The notes under the pieces are model-generated. The model did not search any database, was not told where the DNA came from, and saw only the letters and a program-made list of their open reading frames with translations. Shown here piece after piece: positions 44,807-53,646 of a stretch of 64,000 nucleotides of DNA. Source of the stretch: Aldehydirespirator sp965221185. Lineage in GTDB: Bacteria; Actinomycetota; Acidimicrobiia; Acidimicrobiales; Aldehydirespiratoraceae. The position numbers and the translations under genes were made by a program. The DNA is taken from the NCBI GenBank assembly GCA_965221185.1, contig OZ244866.1, positions 1,736,001 through 1,800,000 of the forward strand, given 5' to 3'. Each line of letters starts with the position of its first letter. Positions within the stretch are counted from its first letter, which is position 1.

Positions 44807-44959
44807 GCACCTGCGGCTCGGAGGCGGAGACCGGTTCCTGGGCGTCACCGAGAACGCGGCCCGCTCCTAGGCCACCTGGCCGAGGAACTCGAAGATCCGA
44901 TCGCCAACGACATCTTCATGGCCGTGGACCGCAACGTCGACTACCGGCCGCCCGAGTAG
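44807..44959 (+). pseudogene. Possible gene remnant, frame-shifted
   Basis: Directly after the ferredoxin stop, one frame reads DRFLGVTENAARS then stop; the next frame continues LLGHLAEELEDPIANDIF and ends VDRNVDYRPPE at a TAG (44957-44959). Joined by one frame change near 44866 they read like the end of a real protein, but no start exists and the family is not recognised. It may be a decayed gene or coincidence. Confidence 0.25.
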
Positions 44960-44984
44960 CCCTAGAACCACCGGTACGAAGAGT

Positions 44985-45854
44985 TCAATCGCAGTCGGGC
45001 ACTTCTGCCGGCTGGTCGAGATCGGACGAGGCGAGCAGCTCCTCCAGCACGCCGGCCCGGGTCGCGTAGGCCACCCCGCCGCCCCCGCGGCGCGAGGCGC
45101 CCCAGGCCACGCCCACCGCGGTGGTGCGCCCCTCGACCGTTGCGACCAGCGCGGCGCCGGAGTCGCCAACCTCGGTCTGGGCGGCGAGAAGCCATGACTG
45201 CCGGTCGATGCGCTCATCCCCGCCCACGATGTCGGTCAGCACCGTGACCGGCCGGTCGACGCGGAACGGCGTCGGATCCGGGGAGCCCTCGGCCTCCCAG
45301 GCCAGGACCGCGCCGATCGTGCCATCGGGAACCGCCTCGCTGAGGGGCAGGGGGCGCAGGCCTGCGCCCGCGGCCCGCAGCACGGCCAGGTCGTTGACGG
45401 GATCCAACGCCACCAGCACCGCTCCCAGCTCGCGGCCGTCGGAAAGCTCAACCGTCGGCTCCTGCATACCGATCATCAGGTGCGCGATGGTGACGACGAG
45501 GTCGCCGTCCAGCACCGCGAAGCCGCTGCCCTCGCGCACGATGCCCCGGCACGCGGGACCCGACACCCTCACCGACGACTCCACGGCCGCGGCCAGTTCC
45601 ACCTCCGAGAGGCCGTGATCGTCGGGCACGGGACCCGGATCGGGAGGGTCGTCGAGCGGCGGGCGGGTGGACGAGGGCACCGGGGCCGGGCCCTGGTCCG
45701 CGGGCGCCTGCGCGTGCGCATCGTCGGGCGCCTGCCCTTGACCATCCCGCGAAGCCGTGGTCCCGCCAGCCAGCACCGCCACCGCCGCGACAGCCGTCGC
45801 CGCGACGACGGCCGACAGGGCCGCGACGACGAGGAGCCGTCGCCCCGGCGTCAC
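44985..45854 (-). CDS. Membrane-anchored trypsin-like serine protease
   Basis: 290 residues: one N-terminal membrane helix (LLVVAALSAVVAATAVAAVA), a Pro/Asp-rich linker of about 60 residues and an S1/HtrA-like protease domain. The likely triad is His in VVTIAHLM, Asp in PVNDLAVL, and Ser in VGDSGAALVA. No PDZ domain is present. The topology places the protease outside the cell. GTG 45854 overlaps the trmI stop (GTGA); the longer upstream frame overlaps trmI and is rejected. Confidence 0.85.
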   Translation of the reverse strand: MTPGRRLLVVAALSAVVAATAVAAVAVLAGGTTASRDGQGQAPDDAHAQAPADQGPAPVPSSTRPPLDDPPDPGPVPDDHGLSEVELAAAVESSVRVSGPACRGIVREGSGFAVLDGDLVVTIAHLMIGMQEPTVELSDGRELGAVLVALDPVNDLAVLRAAGAGLRPLPLSEAVPDGTIGAVLAWEAEGSPDPTPFRVDRPVTVLTDIVGGDERIDRQSWLLAAQTEVGDSGAALVATVEGRTTAVGVAWGASRRGGGGVAYATRAGVLEELLASSDLDQPAEVPDCD

Positions 45855-46627
45855 AACTCGGTCAACCGGCTGACGGTGAGGAAGCCGGTGTGGGCCACCA
45901 TGCGATGGTTGGGGCGCACCGCGTCCTGATCCACATGCCAGCCCCGCTGGAGAATCTCGACCGTTTCGTGCAGGTCGAACGGGGAATCGTCCAGCGCCTG
46001 GCGCAGCCTCTGGACCTGCACGGCGCTGGGCGTGTAGGCCAGCAGGATCCCGCCGGGGCGCAGGGCCGACGCGGCGTGGGGCACCACCCGCCACGGCTCG
46101 GGCAGGTCGAGCACCACCCGGTCGAGCCCGATCTCGTCGATGCCCTCGTAGACGTCGCGCAACTCGGTGCGGTACCGGTCCATTGCCTCGGGCCCGCAGA
46201 AGCGCTCGACGTTGGCCCGGGCTCGGGCGCAGAAGTCCTCCCGCCGCTCGTACCCCGACACCACCGCGCCCGCCCGCAGCAGCGCCATCGACAGCGCGCC
46301 AGAGCCGACCCCGGCCTCGAGCACCCTGGCGCCTGGGAAGATGTCGGCCAGAATCAGGATCGGCCCGATGTCCTTGGGGTAGATGACTTGCGCCCCCCGG
46401 GGCATCTTGAGCACCGCATCGGCCAGGGTGGGCCGCAGCGCGAGAAAGGTGGAGCCTCGCGAGGACCGCAGCCGGGTGCCCTCGGGCGCACCGATGATGT
46501 CGTCGTGGGCGATCACCCCGGTGTGGGTGTGGAAGTCGCGGCCGGAAGCCAGATCGAACAGGTAGCGGCGGCGCTTGCGGTCGATGAGCAGGACCGGCTC
46601 TCCCGGCTCGAGCGGCCGCCCGGTCAT
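45851..46627 (-). CDS. trmI: tRNA (adenine-58-N1)-methyltransferase TrmI
   Basis: TrmI methylates A58 in the T loop of tRNA. The SAM-binding motif is VLEAGVGSGALSMALLRAG, with GYERREDFC at motif II and DRVVLDLPEPW at the catalytic motif; the N-terminal RGSTFLALRPTLADAVLKMP and YPKDIGPI are diagnostic. 258 residues, slightly shorter than mycobacterial Rv2118c. Proximity to the proteasomal ATPase is a conserved actinobacterial arrangement. Its ATG overlaps the stop of a 31-codon frame upstream (ATGA). Confidence 0.95.
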   Translation of the reverse strand: MTGRPLEPGEPVLLIDRKRRRYLFDLASGRDFHTHTGVIAHDDIIGAPEGTRLRSSRGSTFLALRPTLADAVLKMPRGAQVIYPKDIGPILILADIFPGARVLEAGVGSGALSMALLRAGAVVSGYERREDFCARARANVERFCGPEAMDRYRTELRDVYEGIDEIGLDRVVLDLPEPWRVVPHAASALRPGGILLAYTPSAVQVQRLRQALDDSPFDLHETVEILQRGWHVDQDAVRPNHRMVAHTGFLTVSRLTEL

Positions 46628-46719
46628 CGACCGGGCCGGTCAGAGAAGCGGAGACAGCGCACCGTCACCGGTCCGTCCACCTCCGGCTCCCTGGTCGGGT
46701 TGCGCAGCACGACTCGCAT
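46624..46719 (-). pseudogene. Truncated MoaD/ThiS-like ubiquitin-fold remnant (31 codons)
   Basis: MRVVLRNPTREPEVDGPVTV resembles the first two strands of small MoaD/ThiS-like sulfur carriers. The remaining strands and the C-terminal Gly-Gly are absent: after eleven further residues (ending SDRPGR) the frame stops in an ATGA overlap with the trmI start. The conserved overlap suggests the frame is still translated to couple trmI. It is either a remnant of a truncated gene or a short leader peptide. The family assignment is tentative because only about 20 residues can be compared. Confidence 0.4.
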
Positions 46720-46744
46720 CCGAGCAGTGTGGATGCCGGCAGGC

Positions 46745-46972
46745 TCAGCCGTCGTCCGGTCTGACGTGCCGGATCTCGATCCCGGTGGAGGGCTCCAGCC
46801 GCTCCGACAGCACCGCGGTGGGCTCGCGGCGTCCCATCGCCCGCCGCGCCAGCTTGACCGCGCTGCCGGCGACAAAGGCTGCGAACCAGAACCGCGAGCT
46901 GCCGAGCAGTCCCCGGCGCACCGCTTGGCGGGTGATCCAGGCTCCCGCGGCCCGCCCGCCGACGAGTCCCAC
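46745..46972 (-). CDS. Small basic membrane-associated protein, unknown
   Basis: 75 residues. A basic N-terminus (WITRQAVRRG) is followed by a hydrophobic segment (FWFAAFVAGSAVKLARRAMG) and an acidic end with TGIEIRHVRPDDG. GTG start 3 bases after the upstream gene's stop, so the two are likely co-translated. Not recognised. Confidence 0.6.
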   Translation of the reverse strand: MGLVGGRAAGAWITRQAVRRGLLGSSRFWFAAFVAGSAVKLARRAMGRREPTAVLSERLEPSTGIEIRHVRPDDG

Positions 46973-46975
46973 CGG

Positions 46976-47188
46976 TCAGATCCGCCTTACTTCCACGACA
47001 GTTCTGCGGAGCCGGCCAGCCCTGCGGCCCGTCACGTAGGCCAGGGCGACGAGCACGGCTGCAGCCGCGGCGGCACCGTAGGCCACCCTGACCAGCAGCG
47101 GCTGGGTCTCGCGATCGATGTCGGCCTGCAGGTCGCGAAAGGCGCCCTCCAGCGAGTCGCGGGTGATCCGCTCCGATTCTGCACTCAT
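46976..47188 (-). CDS. Small single-span membrane protein, unknown
   Basis: 70 residues: an acidic amphipathic N-terminus (MSAESERITRDSLEGAFRDL), one membrane helix (VAYGAAAAAAVLVALAYVTG) and a basic cytoplasmic tail rich in Arg. ATG 47188 is chosen because the upstream extension reads into dispersed element E6, which ends 4 bases before this start. It heads a short run towards trmI. Not recognised. Confidence 0.62.
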   Translation of the reverse strand: MSAESERITRDSLEGAFRDLQADIDRETQPLLVRVAYGAAAAAAVLVALAYVTGRRAGRLRRTVVEVRRI

Positions 47189-47191
47189 CTC

Positions 47192-47338
47192 AGAGACCCC
47201 GCTGGTAGGTGTCATCGCCTCGCGGTGAAGCATGTTGTGTCCCGCTCATGTTCGCTGCGCTCACGGGCCGCTCGGGCCACGGCCTCGCTCGGCGCCTCGC
47301 GAAGATCCTCATGAATTGCTCCTGTCCGCTCGGCCTCC
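47192..47338 (+). repeat. AGAGGCC element copy E6
   Basis: Between the holin-like gene and the small membrane gene, both minus strand. Core at about 47239-47290 with a variant CCCGCTCATG. The conserved end (47321-47338), inverted, reads GGAGGCCGAGCGGACAGG and lies inside the last codons of the holin-like gene, so the element provides that gene's final residues and stop. The other end is 4 bases before the next start. Confidence 0.82.
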
Positions 47339-47632
47339 CAGGCCCCGCTTGCCGACCTGTCGCAGCAGCAGCGCTATCACCGCGCCGAGCGCGGCGACCA
47401 CGATCAGGTACGGAATCCACGAGCGACTCTCGGCGAAGACGTGCCCTGTCTCGGTCTGCAGAGCCCGCAACAGCGAGAGCAGCAGCAGCACCATCCCCAC
47501 CACGAGCGCCAGGCTCCCGGCCAGACCCATCGAGACCCACCGACCGGCGCCCTGGAGCGGGCCGAGCAACTCCTGGCGGGCGTAGGCCTTCACCATGTCC
47601 GCGACTTCTGCTACGCCCTGCCTGCGTGCCAA
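47309..47632 (-). CDS. Holin-like (Phage_holin_3_6-type) membrane protein
   Basis: 107 residues with an amphipathic N-terminus (EVADMVKAYARQELLGPLQG) and two membrane helices (MGLAGSLALVVGMVLLLLSL and YLIVVAALGAVIALLLRQVG), the pattern of the actinobacterial holin-superfamily proteins of unknown role. TTG 47632 is preferred because GGAGG lies 7 bases upstream; ATG 47596 is the alternative. The last residues (GRADRSNS) and stop are encoded by element E6, so the original C-terminus was probably replaced. Confidence 0.68.
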   Translation of the reverse strand: MARRQGVAEVADMVKAYARQELLGPLQGAGRWVSMGLAGSLALVVGMVLLLLSLLRALQTETGHVFAESRSWIPYLIVVAALGAVIALLLRQVGKRGLGGRADRSNS

Positions 47633-47666
47633 AGGTGGGTCCTCCGCGGTCGGTGAACTCTTGACG

Positions 47667-48308
47667 CTACCCGCTGCCGAGATCGATCCGAGCCCGCAGC
47701 AGCTCGGTGGCGTCGGCAACCAGGCGGTGCGCCGCCACGAGCCTCTCTCCGGCTGTTGGGGTGCGCAGCACCTCGAGCCGGTCGAGCGGTCCGAGCGGGG
47801 CCAGGGCCGCGGCCCGGTAGGCGGCCCGGGCGAGGTCGCGGCCGAGATCGACGGGACCGGGCGCCTCAGCCTGCGCCAACGGTCCCAACTGGAGGCGCAG
47901 GGCCAGGCTGCGGGCCTCGGTGACGAGTTCCGTGAGCTCGTCTATGAGCTCGGGGGCACCAGTCGAGGCGGGTTCTGGCTCGTCGGGCCAGTCCTCGGTC
48001 TCGGCCCAGGGGTGAGGGTCGTCGGGGAGCCACCGCCGGACCCGGATGCGGCGGTCCCCCAGCGCCATCACCAGCAGCCGCTCGTCCGCCAACCGCCGGG
48101 CCTCGACCACGCGGGCCATGGTGGCGACGTCGCACCGAACATCGCCGCCCCCGACCTCGCGCCCCCGCTCGATCAGCACCACGCCCATCTCCCCGTCGCC
48201 CCCTATGACGGTGTCGAGCATGGTCAGATAGCGGGGCTCGAAGACGTGCAGCGGCAGCGGCGAGCCGGGCAGCAGCACCGACTGGAGCGCGAACATCGCA
48301 GTGGCCAT
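47667..48308 (-). CDS. Lon N-terminal substrate-binding-domain protein
   Basis: 213 residues made only of the LON substrate-binding domain: MFALQSVLLPGSPLPLHVFE, RYLTMLDTVI, GVVLIERGREVGGGD and LVMALGDRRIRVRRW. The ATPase and protease parts of Lon are absent. Stand-alone LON-domain proteins are widespread in actinobacteria; their role is not settled. It lies 17 bases before dacB's stop on the same strand. Confidence 0.88.
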   Translation of the reverse strand: MATAMFALQSVLLPGSPLPLHVFEPRYLTMLDTVIGGDGEMGVVLIERGREVGGGDVRCDVATMARVVEARRLADERLLVMALGDRRIRVRRWLPDDPHPWAETEDWPDEPEPASTGAPELIDELTELVTEARSLALRLQLGPLAQAEAPGPVDLGRDLARAAYRAAALAPLGPLDRLEVLRTPTAGERLVAAHRLVADATELLRARIDLGSG

Positions 48309-48325
48309 GTCGTTAGAGGCCGCAG

Positions 48326-49909
48326 CTACCCGCCGGCGGAGTCAACGGCTTCGTCGACGACCGGCGCGACCGCGGGCAGCGGGTGCAGCGCGGCGTCCGC
48401 CGAGGACGGCCCGTAGGGATGTCCAGCCGCGGCCGCGATCAGGCCCCGCTGCAGGACGTTGCAGAAGCCGAGGTCGAAGATGAGGCCCTTGCGATTGGAG
48501 ATCAGGGCGAACGTGAGCACATCGCCGTTGCGGGCGACGGTCACTCCGGCCAGGGCGGAGACGTCGTTGAGGGTTCCGCTCTTGGCCCACACCGTGCTGG
48601 ACTCGGCGCCTTCCGCCTCGGGGTCGGTGCCGGCGTCGCAGTCTCGCAGCGTCCCGCGCTCCCCCACCACGGCCAGGCCCGTCACCAGGGGCGAGTCCGG
48701 CCCGGCCTGCAGCAGCAGGTCGGCGATGAGGTCGCAGGTCAGCCGGTTGTGGATTGACAGGCCCGAGCCGTCGACGATGACAATCCCGGTGGTCTGCACC
48801 CCCAGCAGCCTTTCCAGCACGTCCCGCACGCCCATCACCGCCTCGGCCCGGGCCGAGCCCGCAAATCGTCGGCCGATCTCCTTGAGCAGCATCTCGGCGG
48901 TGGTGTTGTCGGAGCGGCGCAGCATGCGAGCGACGATCTCTGCCATCGGAGGCGACTCGACGACGGCCAGCGAGCGGAGCTCCGACGGCGGTGGCGCAGT
49001 CCCCTTGAGTGCGTCCCCGACAACGCGGACGCCCCGGGCCTCGATCAATCCGGCCAGGACCTGGGCCGCATGGAGGGCAGGGTCGGACGCCCGCACGTTC
49101 TGGCGCCGGCTGGCGGGGTCGGCCGACGGCGGGAAGGAGACGTAGCCATCGTTCAGCAGCAGCGCGGAGAGCGGACCGACCTGGTTCTCGCTGACGTAGG
49201 ACTGCTTCCAGATGGGCCCGGTGCCGGGCTGGGGGAACTGGGCGGCGTAGTCCCGCTCCGCCTCGGGGAAGCGGGACTCGTCGGCCACGACTCCTCCCTC
49301 CACGGCGACGATGCCCCGCTCCCTCAGGGCTGCGGCCGCCTCAACCGCCAACTCGGTGAAGTCGGTGTGGACTATGGGCTCGTCAAAGCGCCGGACGTAG
49401 GCCAGCGTCGACAGGACCGGATCGCCCCGTCCCACCAGATAGATGTCGCCCACCAGCGCGCCGTCGGTGGCCGCGTTCAGCGCGTCGGCCCGGACGAAGA
49501 CCTCGGTCGTGTAGGTGGCCGCCGGTCCTGCGATCTCAAGGATCGCGGCCGCAGTGACGATCTTCATCAGAGAGGACGGAACCAGCAGCGCGTCGGCCTG
49601 CTCGCGCACGACCGGCTCTGAGTCGCGGTAGGCGGACAGGCACGTCTGCGGCGGCGCGCTCGGCAGCGCCACCACGCCGGAAAGCCTCTCGAGCAGGCGG
49701 GCCTCGGTCACGGGCGCCGACAGCCAGGACGGCGTCCGGCGCACGCTGAGCAACGGCGTCCCGACGACCGTGGCGGGAGGACCGGCATCCTCGATCCATC
49801 CCGGGTCGGCGGAGGCATCGCTGCGGCGAGCCTGGACGTAGGACCCCACCGCGGTGGTCAGCAGGGCAGCCAGCAGGATCGACACCAGGATGCGACGCAT
49901 CGCCAGCAT
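48326..49909 (-). CDS. dacB: D-alanyl-D-alanine carboxypeptidase/PBP4 (peptidase S13)
   Basis: An extracytoplasmic peptidoglycan enzyme trimming or cross-cutting D-Ala-D-Ala peptides. An N-terminal signal or anchor helix (ILVSILLAALLTTAVGSYV) precedes the catalytic domain. The penicillin-binding motifs are SSLMK (SxxK), RRSDNTTAE (SxN) and AKSGTL (KxG). VDGSGLSIHNRLT is characteristic of family S13. About 527 residues. ATG 49909 and ATG 49900 are both plausible; a longer start at 49957 adds no recognisable sequence. Confidence 0.9.
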   Translation of the reverse strand: MLAMRRILVSILLAALLTTAVGSYVQARRSDASADPGWIEDAGPPATVVGTPLLSVRRTPSWLSAPVTEARLLERLSGVVALPSAPPQTCLSAYRDSEPVVREQADALLVPSSLMKIVTAAAILEIAGPAATYTTEVFVRADALNAATDGALVGDIYLVGRGDPVLSTLAYVRRFDEPIVHTDFTELAVEAAAALRERGIVAVEGGVVADESRFPEAERDYAAQFPQPGTGPIWKQSYVSENQVGPLSALLLNDGYVSFPPSADPASRRQNVRASDPALHAAQVLAGLIEARGVRVVGDALKGTAPPPSELRSLAVVESPPMAEIVARMLRRSDNTTAEMLLKEIGRRFAGSARAEAVMGVRDVLERLLGVQTTGIVIVDGSGLSIHNRLTCDLIADLLLQAGPDSPLVTGLAVVGERGTLRDCDAGTDPEAEGAESSTVWAKSGTLNDVSALAGVTVARNGDVLTFALISNRKGLIFDLGFCNVLQRGLIAAAAGHPYGPSSADAALHPLPAVAPVVDEAVDSAGG

Positions 49910-50005
49910 CGTAGGCCGCGAGCGACAACGGACGGGCCCGGCATCCGCGGCCAGCACGGTGATTCGGTAGCGTCGAGCGACCCGCCCCGAACCCAGGAGC
50001 CAAGT

Positions 50006-50392
50006 ATGGACATCGTGGCCGCCCTGTTCATAGACGAGATCGAAACCCGCCAGGTGCCGGGGCCCTCAACCCGGATCGACCTCACCGGGGTGCAGTTCTC
50101 GGCCGTAGCCCCCCAGGACGTCCCGCTGGTCTGGGCGCCTCATCTGGTGGTGATCGTGCGCTGCGCGCCCGGCGAGTCGGGCATGGGCGCGCTGGAGGTG
50201 TCCTACTTCCGGGGCGATGAGCGCATCGCCCGCAACGTGCAGCCCCTTCAGGTGGAGCCGGGCAAGTTCAACTACCGCCTGGTGCGGGCCGAGCTCGAGT
50301 TCGCGGAATACGGCACAATCGAGGCTCGGGCCCGCATAGACGCGGGGCCGGTGATCGTCGTCCCCTACACGCTGCTGGCTCCCACTCCATGA
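50006..50392 (+). CDS. Conserved small protein of unknown function
   Basis: 128 residues, beta-rich, without membrane segments or signal. The layout (LFIDEIETRQVPG, LVVIVRCAPGESG, YFRGDERIARNV and RARIDAGPVIVVPYTLL) recalls small actinobacterial domains of the DUF6941 type, but this is a tentative resemblance. ATG 50006 follows AGGAGCCAAGT. Divergent from dacB and 100 bases before tkt. Confidence 0.65.
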   Translation: MDIVAALFIDEIETRQVPGPSTRIDLTGVQFSAVAPQDVPLVWAPHLVVIVRCAPGESGMGALEVSYFRGDERIARNVQPLQVEPGKFNYRLVRAELEFAEYGTIEARARIDAGPVIVVPYTLLAPTP

Positions 50393-50491
50393 GGGGGCTC
50401 CATCCAGCCCGAGCTACGGCTCCCCCTACCCCCTGGCGGCAATCGCTATGGTGAGCCGCGATTGTCCAGACGGCGGACGGTCGGAGGACTT

Positions 50492-52465
50492 GTGACTTCC
50501 ATCGAGCGGCTCGGGATCAACGTGATAAAGGCGCTGGCCATGGACGCGCCCCACGCGGCCCGCTCGGGCCACCAGGGCACGGCCATGGCCCTGGCCCCGC
50601 TGGCCCACGTCCTGTGGACCCGGATCCTGAGCTACGACGCCCAGCGGCCGGACTGGCCCGACCGAGACCGGTTCGTGCTGTCCGCGGGCCACGCCTCGAT
50701 CCTGCAGTACGCCATGCTGTACCTCACGGGCCACGGCCTGGAACTCGACGACCTGCGGAACTTCCGGCAGTGGGGTTCGCCCACGCCGGGCCACCCCGAG
50801 GCCGGCTGCACTCCCGGCGTGGAGGTGACCACCGGGCCGCTGGGACAGGGCCTGGCCAACGCGGTGGGCATGACCATCGCCGAGAGCCAGATGCGGGCCC
50901 GCTTCGGCGCCGACATCTGCGACCACCGCACCTTCGTGATCGCCGGAGACGGCGATCTGTCCGAGGGAATCAGCCACGAGGCAGCCTCCCTGGCCGGTCA
51001 CCTGGGACTGGGCCGGCTGGTGGTCGTCTACGACGACAACGAGGTCACCATCGACGGCGGCACCGATCTCGCGCTCTCCGACGACGCCGCGGCCCGCTTC
51101 CGCTCCTATGGCTGGCACACCACCGAGCTCGGCGAAGCCGCCGAGGACCTCGACGCGCTGGAAGCCGGCCTGCGCCAGGCCATCGCGACGGAGGATCGTC
51201 CGTCGCTGGTGGTTGTCCGATCGGTGATCGCGGCGCCTGCGCCCCAGACGGCAGGAACTCCCGCCGGGCACGCCTACGCCATCTTCGACGAGGAGATCGC
51301 AGCCACCAAGACGCTGATGGGACTTCCGGCCGACGAGACCTTCCATATGCCCTCCGAGGTGCTCGACTACTACCGGAATGCGGGGCTCGCAGGCCAGCCC
51401 GAGCGCTTCGCTTGGGAGGCCCGAACTGCGGCCCTCCAGGGCGACCGGGCCGGCCTGGAGGCATGCCTGACCGCGACCGGCCGTCCCGGCTGGAGCGACG
51501 CTCTGCCCTCATGGGAGGTGGGCCAATCGGTGGCCACCCGCAAGGCGTCGAATGTCACCCTGCAGGCCCTCTTGCCGGAAGTTCCCGGGCTGACCGGCGG
51601 CGGCGCCGACCTCACCGGCAGCACGGGCACGGTCATGGCCGATGCCGGGGTCTTCTCGGCTCGCGGCCCAGGAGGCCGCCAGATCTACTTCGGGGTGCGC
51701 GAGCACGCCATGGGCTCGGTCGCCAACGGCATGGCCCTGCACGGCGGAGCCATACCGGTGGTGGGGACCTTCCTGGTGTTCGCCGACTACATGCGACCGG
51801 CGGTGCGCCTCGCCGCCTTGTCGGAAGCCAAAGTCGTCTTCGTCTGGACCCACGACTCCGTGGGCGTGGGCGAGGACGGCCCGACGCACCAGCCCGTGGA
51901 GCAGCTCGCCTCCCTGCGAGCCATCCCGGGTCTCCGGGTGATCAGGCCGGCCGACGCCACCGAGACTGTGGGGGCATGGCGGGTGGCGGTGGAGTCCGAC
52001 GGGCCGACCGCATTGATCCTCACCCGCCAGGGGGTGCCCGTGCTCGAAGGCAGCAGCGCCGAAGCGGTCGCGGCCGGGGGCTATGCGATCTCCGAGCCCG
52101 ACAACCCCGGCCTGACGCTGGTGGGAACGGGCAGCGAGGTGTCGGTGTGCTGCGACGCCGCGGCCCTCCTGGCCGCCGACGGCATCTCGGCCCGGGTGGT
52201 TTCGCTGCCGTCGTGGGAGCTGTTCGCCGAGCAGCCCTACTCCGAGCAGGCCCGCGTGCTGCGGCCCGACCTGCCGTCGCTGGCGGTGGAGGCGGGCAGC
52301 ACCATGGGTTGGCGCCGCTGGACCGACGACGCGGTGGGCATCGACCGCTTCGGCGCGTCGGCGCCCGGGGCGGTAGTGATGGAGAAGCTTGGCATCTCCG
52401 CCCCCAATGTGGCCGGCAGGGCGCGGGCCCTGCTGGAGGGCGCGTTGGCGCGGGCCGCGCGGTGA
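50492..52465 (+). CDS. tkt: Transketolase
   Basis: Thiamine-diphosphate enzyme moving two-carbon units in the pentose phosphate pathway. SGHQGTAMALAPLAHVLW, LSAGHASILQYAMLYL, TTGPLGQGLANAVGM, GDGDLSEGISHEAAS with the Mg/ThDP-binding motif, YDDNEVTIDG, FGVREHAMGSVANGMALHGG and THDSVGVGEDGPTHQPVEQL are all as expected. 657 residues. GTG 50492 has GGAGG close upstream; TTG 50462 is the longer option. It is followed by transaldolase after 22 bases. Confidence 0.95.
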   Translation: MTSIERLGINVIKALAMDAPHAARSGHQGTAMALAPLAHVLWTRILSYDAQRPDWPDRDRFVLSAGHASILQYAMLYLTGHGLELDDLRNFRQWGSPTPGHPEAGCTPGVEVTTGPLGQGLANAVGMTIAESQMRARFGADICDHRTFVIAGDGDLSEGISHEAASLAGHLGLGRLVVVYDDNEVTIDGGTDLALSDDAAARFRSYGWHTTELGEAAEDLDALEAGLRQAIATEDRPSLVVVRSVIAAPAPQTAGTPAGHAYAIFDEEIAATKTLMGLPADETFHMPSEVLDYYRNAGLAGQPERFAWEARTAALQGDRAGLEACLTATGRPGWSDALPSWEVGQSVATRKASNVTLQALLPEVPGLTGGGADLTGSTGTVMADAGVFSARGPGGRQIYFGVREHAMGSVANGMALHGGAIPVVGTFLVFADYMRPAVRLAALSEAKVVFVWTHDSVGVGEDGPTHQPVEQLASLRAIPGLRVIRPADATETVGAWRVAVESDGPTALILTRQGVPVLEGSSAEAVAAGGYAISEPDNPGLTLVGTGSEVSVCCDAAALLAADGISARVVSLPSWELFAEQPYSEQARVLRPDLPSLAVEAGSTMGWRRWTDDAVGIDRFGASAPGAVVMEKLGISAPNVAGRARALLEGALARAAR

Positions 52466-52487
52466 GACCGGCGAGGAGGGCCGCGAG

Positions 52488-53606
52488 ATGAATGCGACCA
52501 CCAGACTGCACGACCTCTACGAGCAGTGCGGGCAGAGTCCCTGGCTCGACAACATCCGGCGAGGCTGGATCACCGGAGGGGACCTGCACGACTGGGTCAG
52601 CCGGGGCGTAAGGGGTCTGACCTCGAATCCGTCGATCTTCCAGAAGGCCATCGCCTCGGGCGCCGACTACGACGACGAGTTCCGGTCGGCCATCGCCGAC
52701 GGGCTCGATGTCGAGTCGTCGTACTGGCGCCTGGTCACCTCCGACATCGCCGCAGCGGCCGCGATCCTGCATCCCGTCTACGACGCGTCCGACGGGCTCG
52801 ACGGATTCGTGTCGGTGGAGGTGGCGCCCGACCTCGCCCGCGACGCCGCGGCCACTGAGGTTGCCGCCCGCGACCTGCACGAGCGGCTGGCCGTACCCAA
52901 CCTCTACGTGAAGATCCCCGGCACTGCGGAGGGCCTGGAGCCCATCGCCCGGATGATCTCCGAGAGCCGGAGCATAAACGTCACGTTGATCTTTAGCGTC
53001 GACCGGTACCTCGAGGTGGCTGAGGCCTACATCTCTGGCCTCGAGCGGGCCGAGGGCGACCTGTCGAGGGTGTCCAGCGTGGCCTCCTTCTTCCTGTCCC
53101 GGATCGACACCGAGGTGGACCGGCGCCTCGACGCCATCGCTGCCCCCGAGGCGCTGCGATTGCGGGGCCGGGCCGCCATCGCCAGCGCCAAGGTGGCCTA
53201 TGTGCATTTCCAGCGGCTCCACGCGGGACCCCGCTGGGAGGCGCTGGCCGCCCGCGGCGCCCGACCCCAGAGGCTGTTGTGGGCCAGCACGTCGACCAAG
53301 AACCCGGCCTACCCCGACACGCTCTATGTGGACGAGCTGATAGGCCCGGGCACGGTGAACACTCTCCCCGACGCCACGCTGGAGGCATACGAGGACCACG
53401 GCGCGGTCGAGCCCACGCTCAGCACGGGTCTAGATGAGGCCACCGAGGTGCTGGAGCGGCTCGCAGCCGTGGGCGTGGACCTCGACGCGGTCACGGCCCA
53501 ACTCGAGGACGAGGGCGTCGCCGCGTTCACCAAGAGCTTCGACGAGCTGCTCGAGGTGCTGGGTGACAAAGCCGACTCGCTTGGTTCCCGAACCCGCCGC
53601 CGGTAG
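52488..53606 (+). CDS. tal: Transaldolase
   Basis: Transfers dihydroxyacetone units between sugar phosphates in the pentose phosphate pathway. 372 residues, the actinobacterial long type. GLTSNPSIFQKAI, NLYVKIPGTAEGLEPI with the Schiff-base Lys, INVTLIFSVDRYLEV and RLLWASTSTKNPAYPDTLYV are diagnostic. ATG 52488 has GAGGAGG upstream. It probably forms an operon with tkt. Confidence 0.95.
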   Translation: MNATTRLHDLYEQCGQSPWLDNIRRGWITGGDLHDWVSRGVRGLTSNPSIFQKAIASGADYDDEFRSAIADGLDVESSYWRLVTSDIAAAAAILHPVYDASDGLDGFVSVEVAPDLARDAAATEVAARDLHERLAVPNLYVKIPGTAEGLEPIARMISESRSINVTLIFSVDRYLEVAEAYISGLERAEGDLSRVSSVASFFLSRIDTEVDRRLDAIAAPEALRLRGRAAIASAKVAYVHFQRLHAGPRWEALAARGARPQRLLWASTSTKNPAYPDTLYVDELIGPGTVNTLPDATLEAYEDHGAVEPTLSTGLDEATEVLERLAAVGVDLDAVTAQLEDEGVAAFTKSFDELLEVLGDKADSLGSRTRRR

Positions 53607-53646
53607 CCGGCCCCACCGGGGGGCGGGGGCGGGAACGGGAGCGGCC

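Noticed and set aside
48314..48331. Further solo element end near dacB
   Set aside because: Only the first eight bases match the conserved end.
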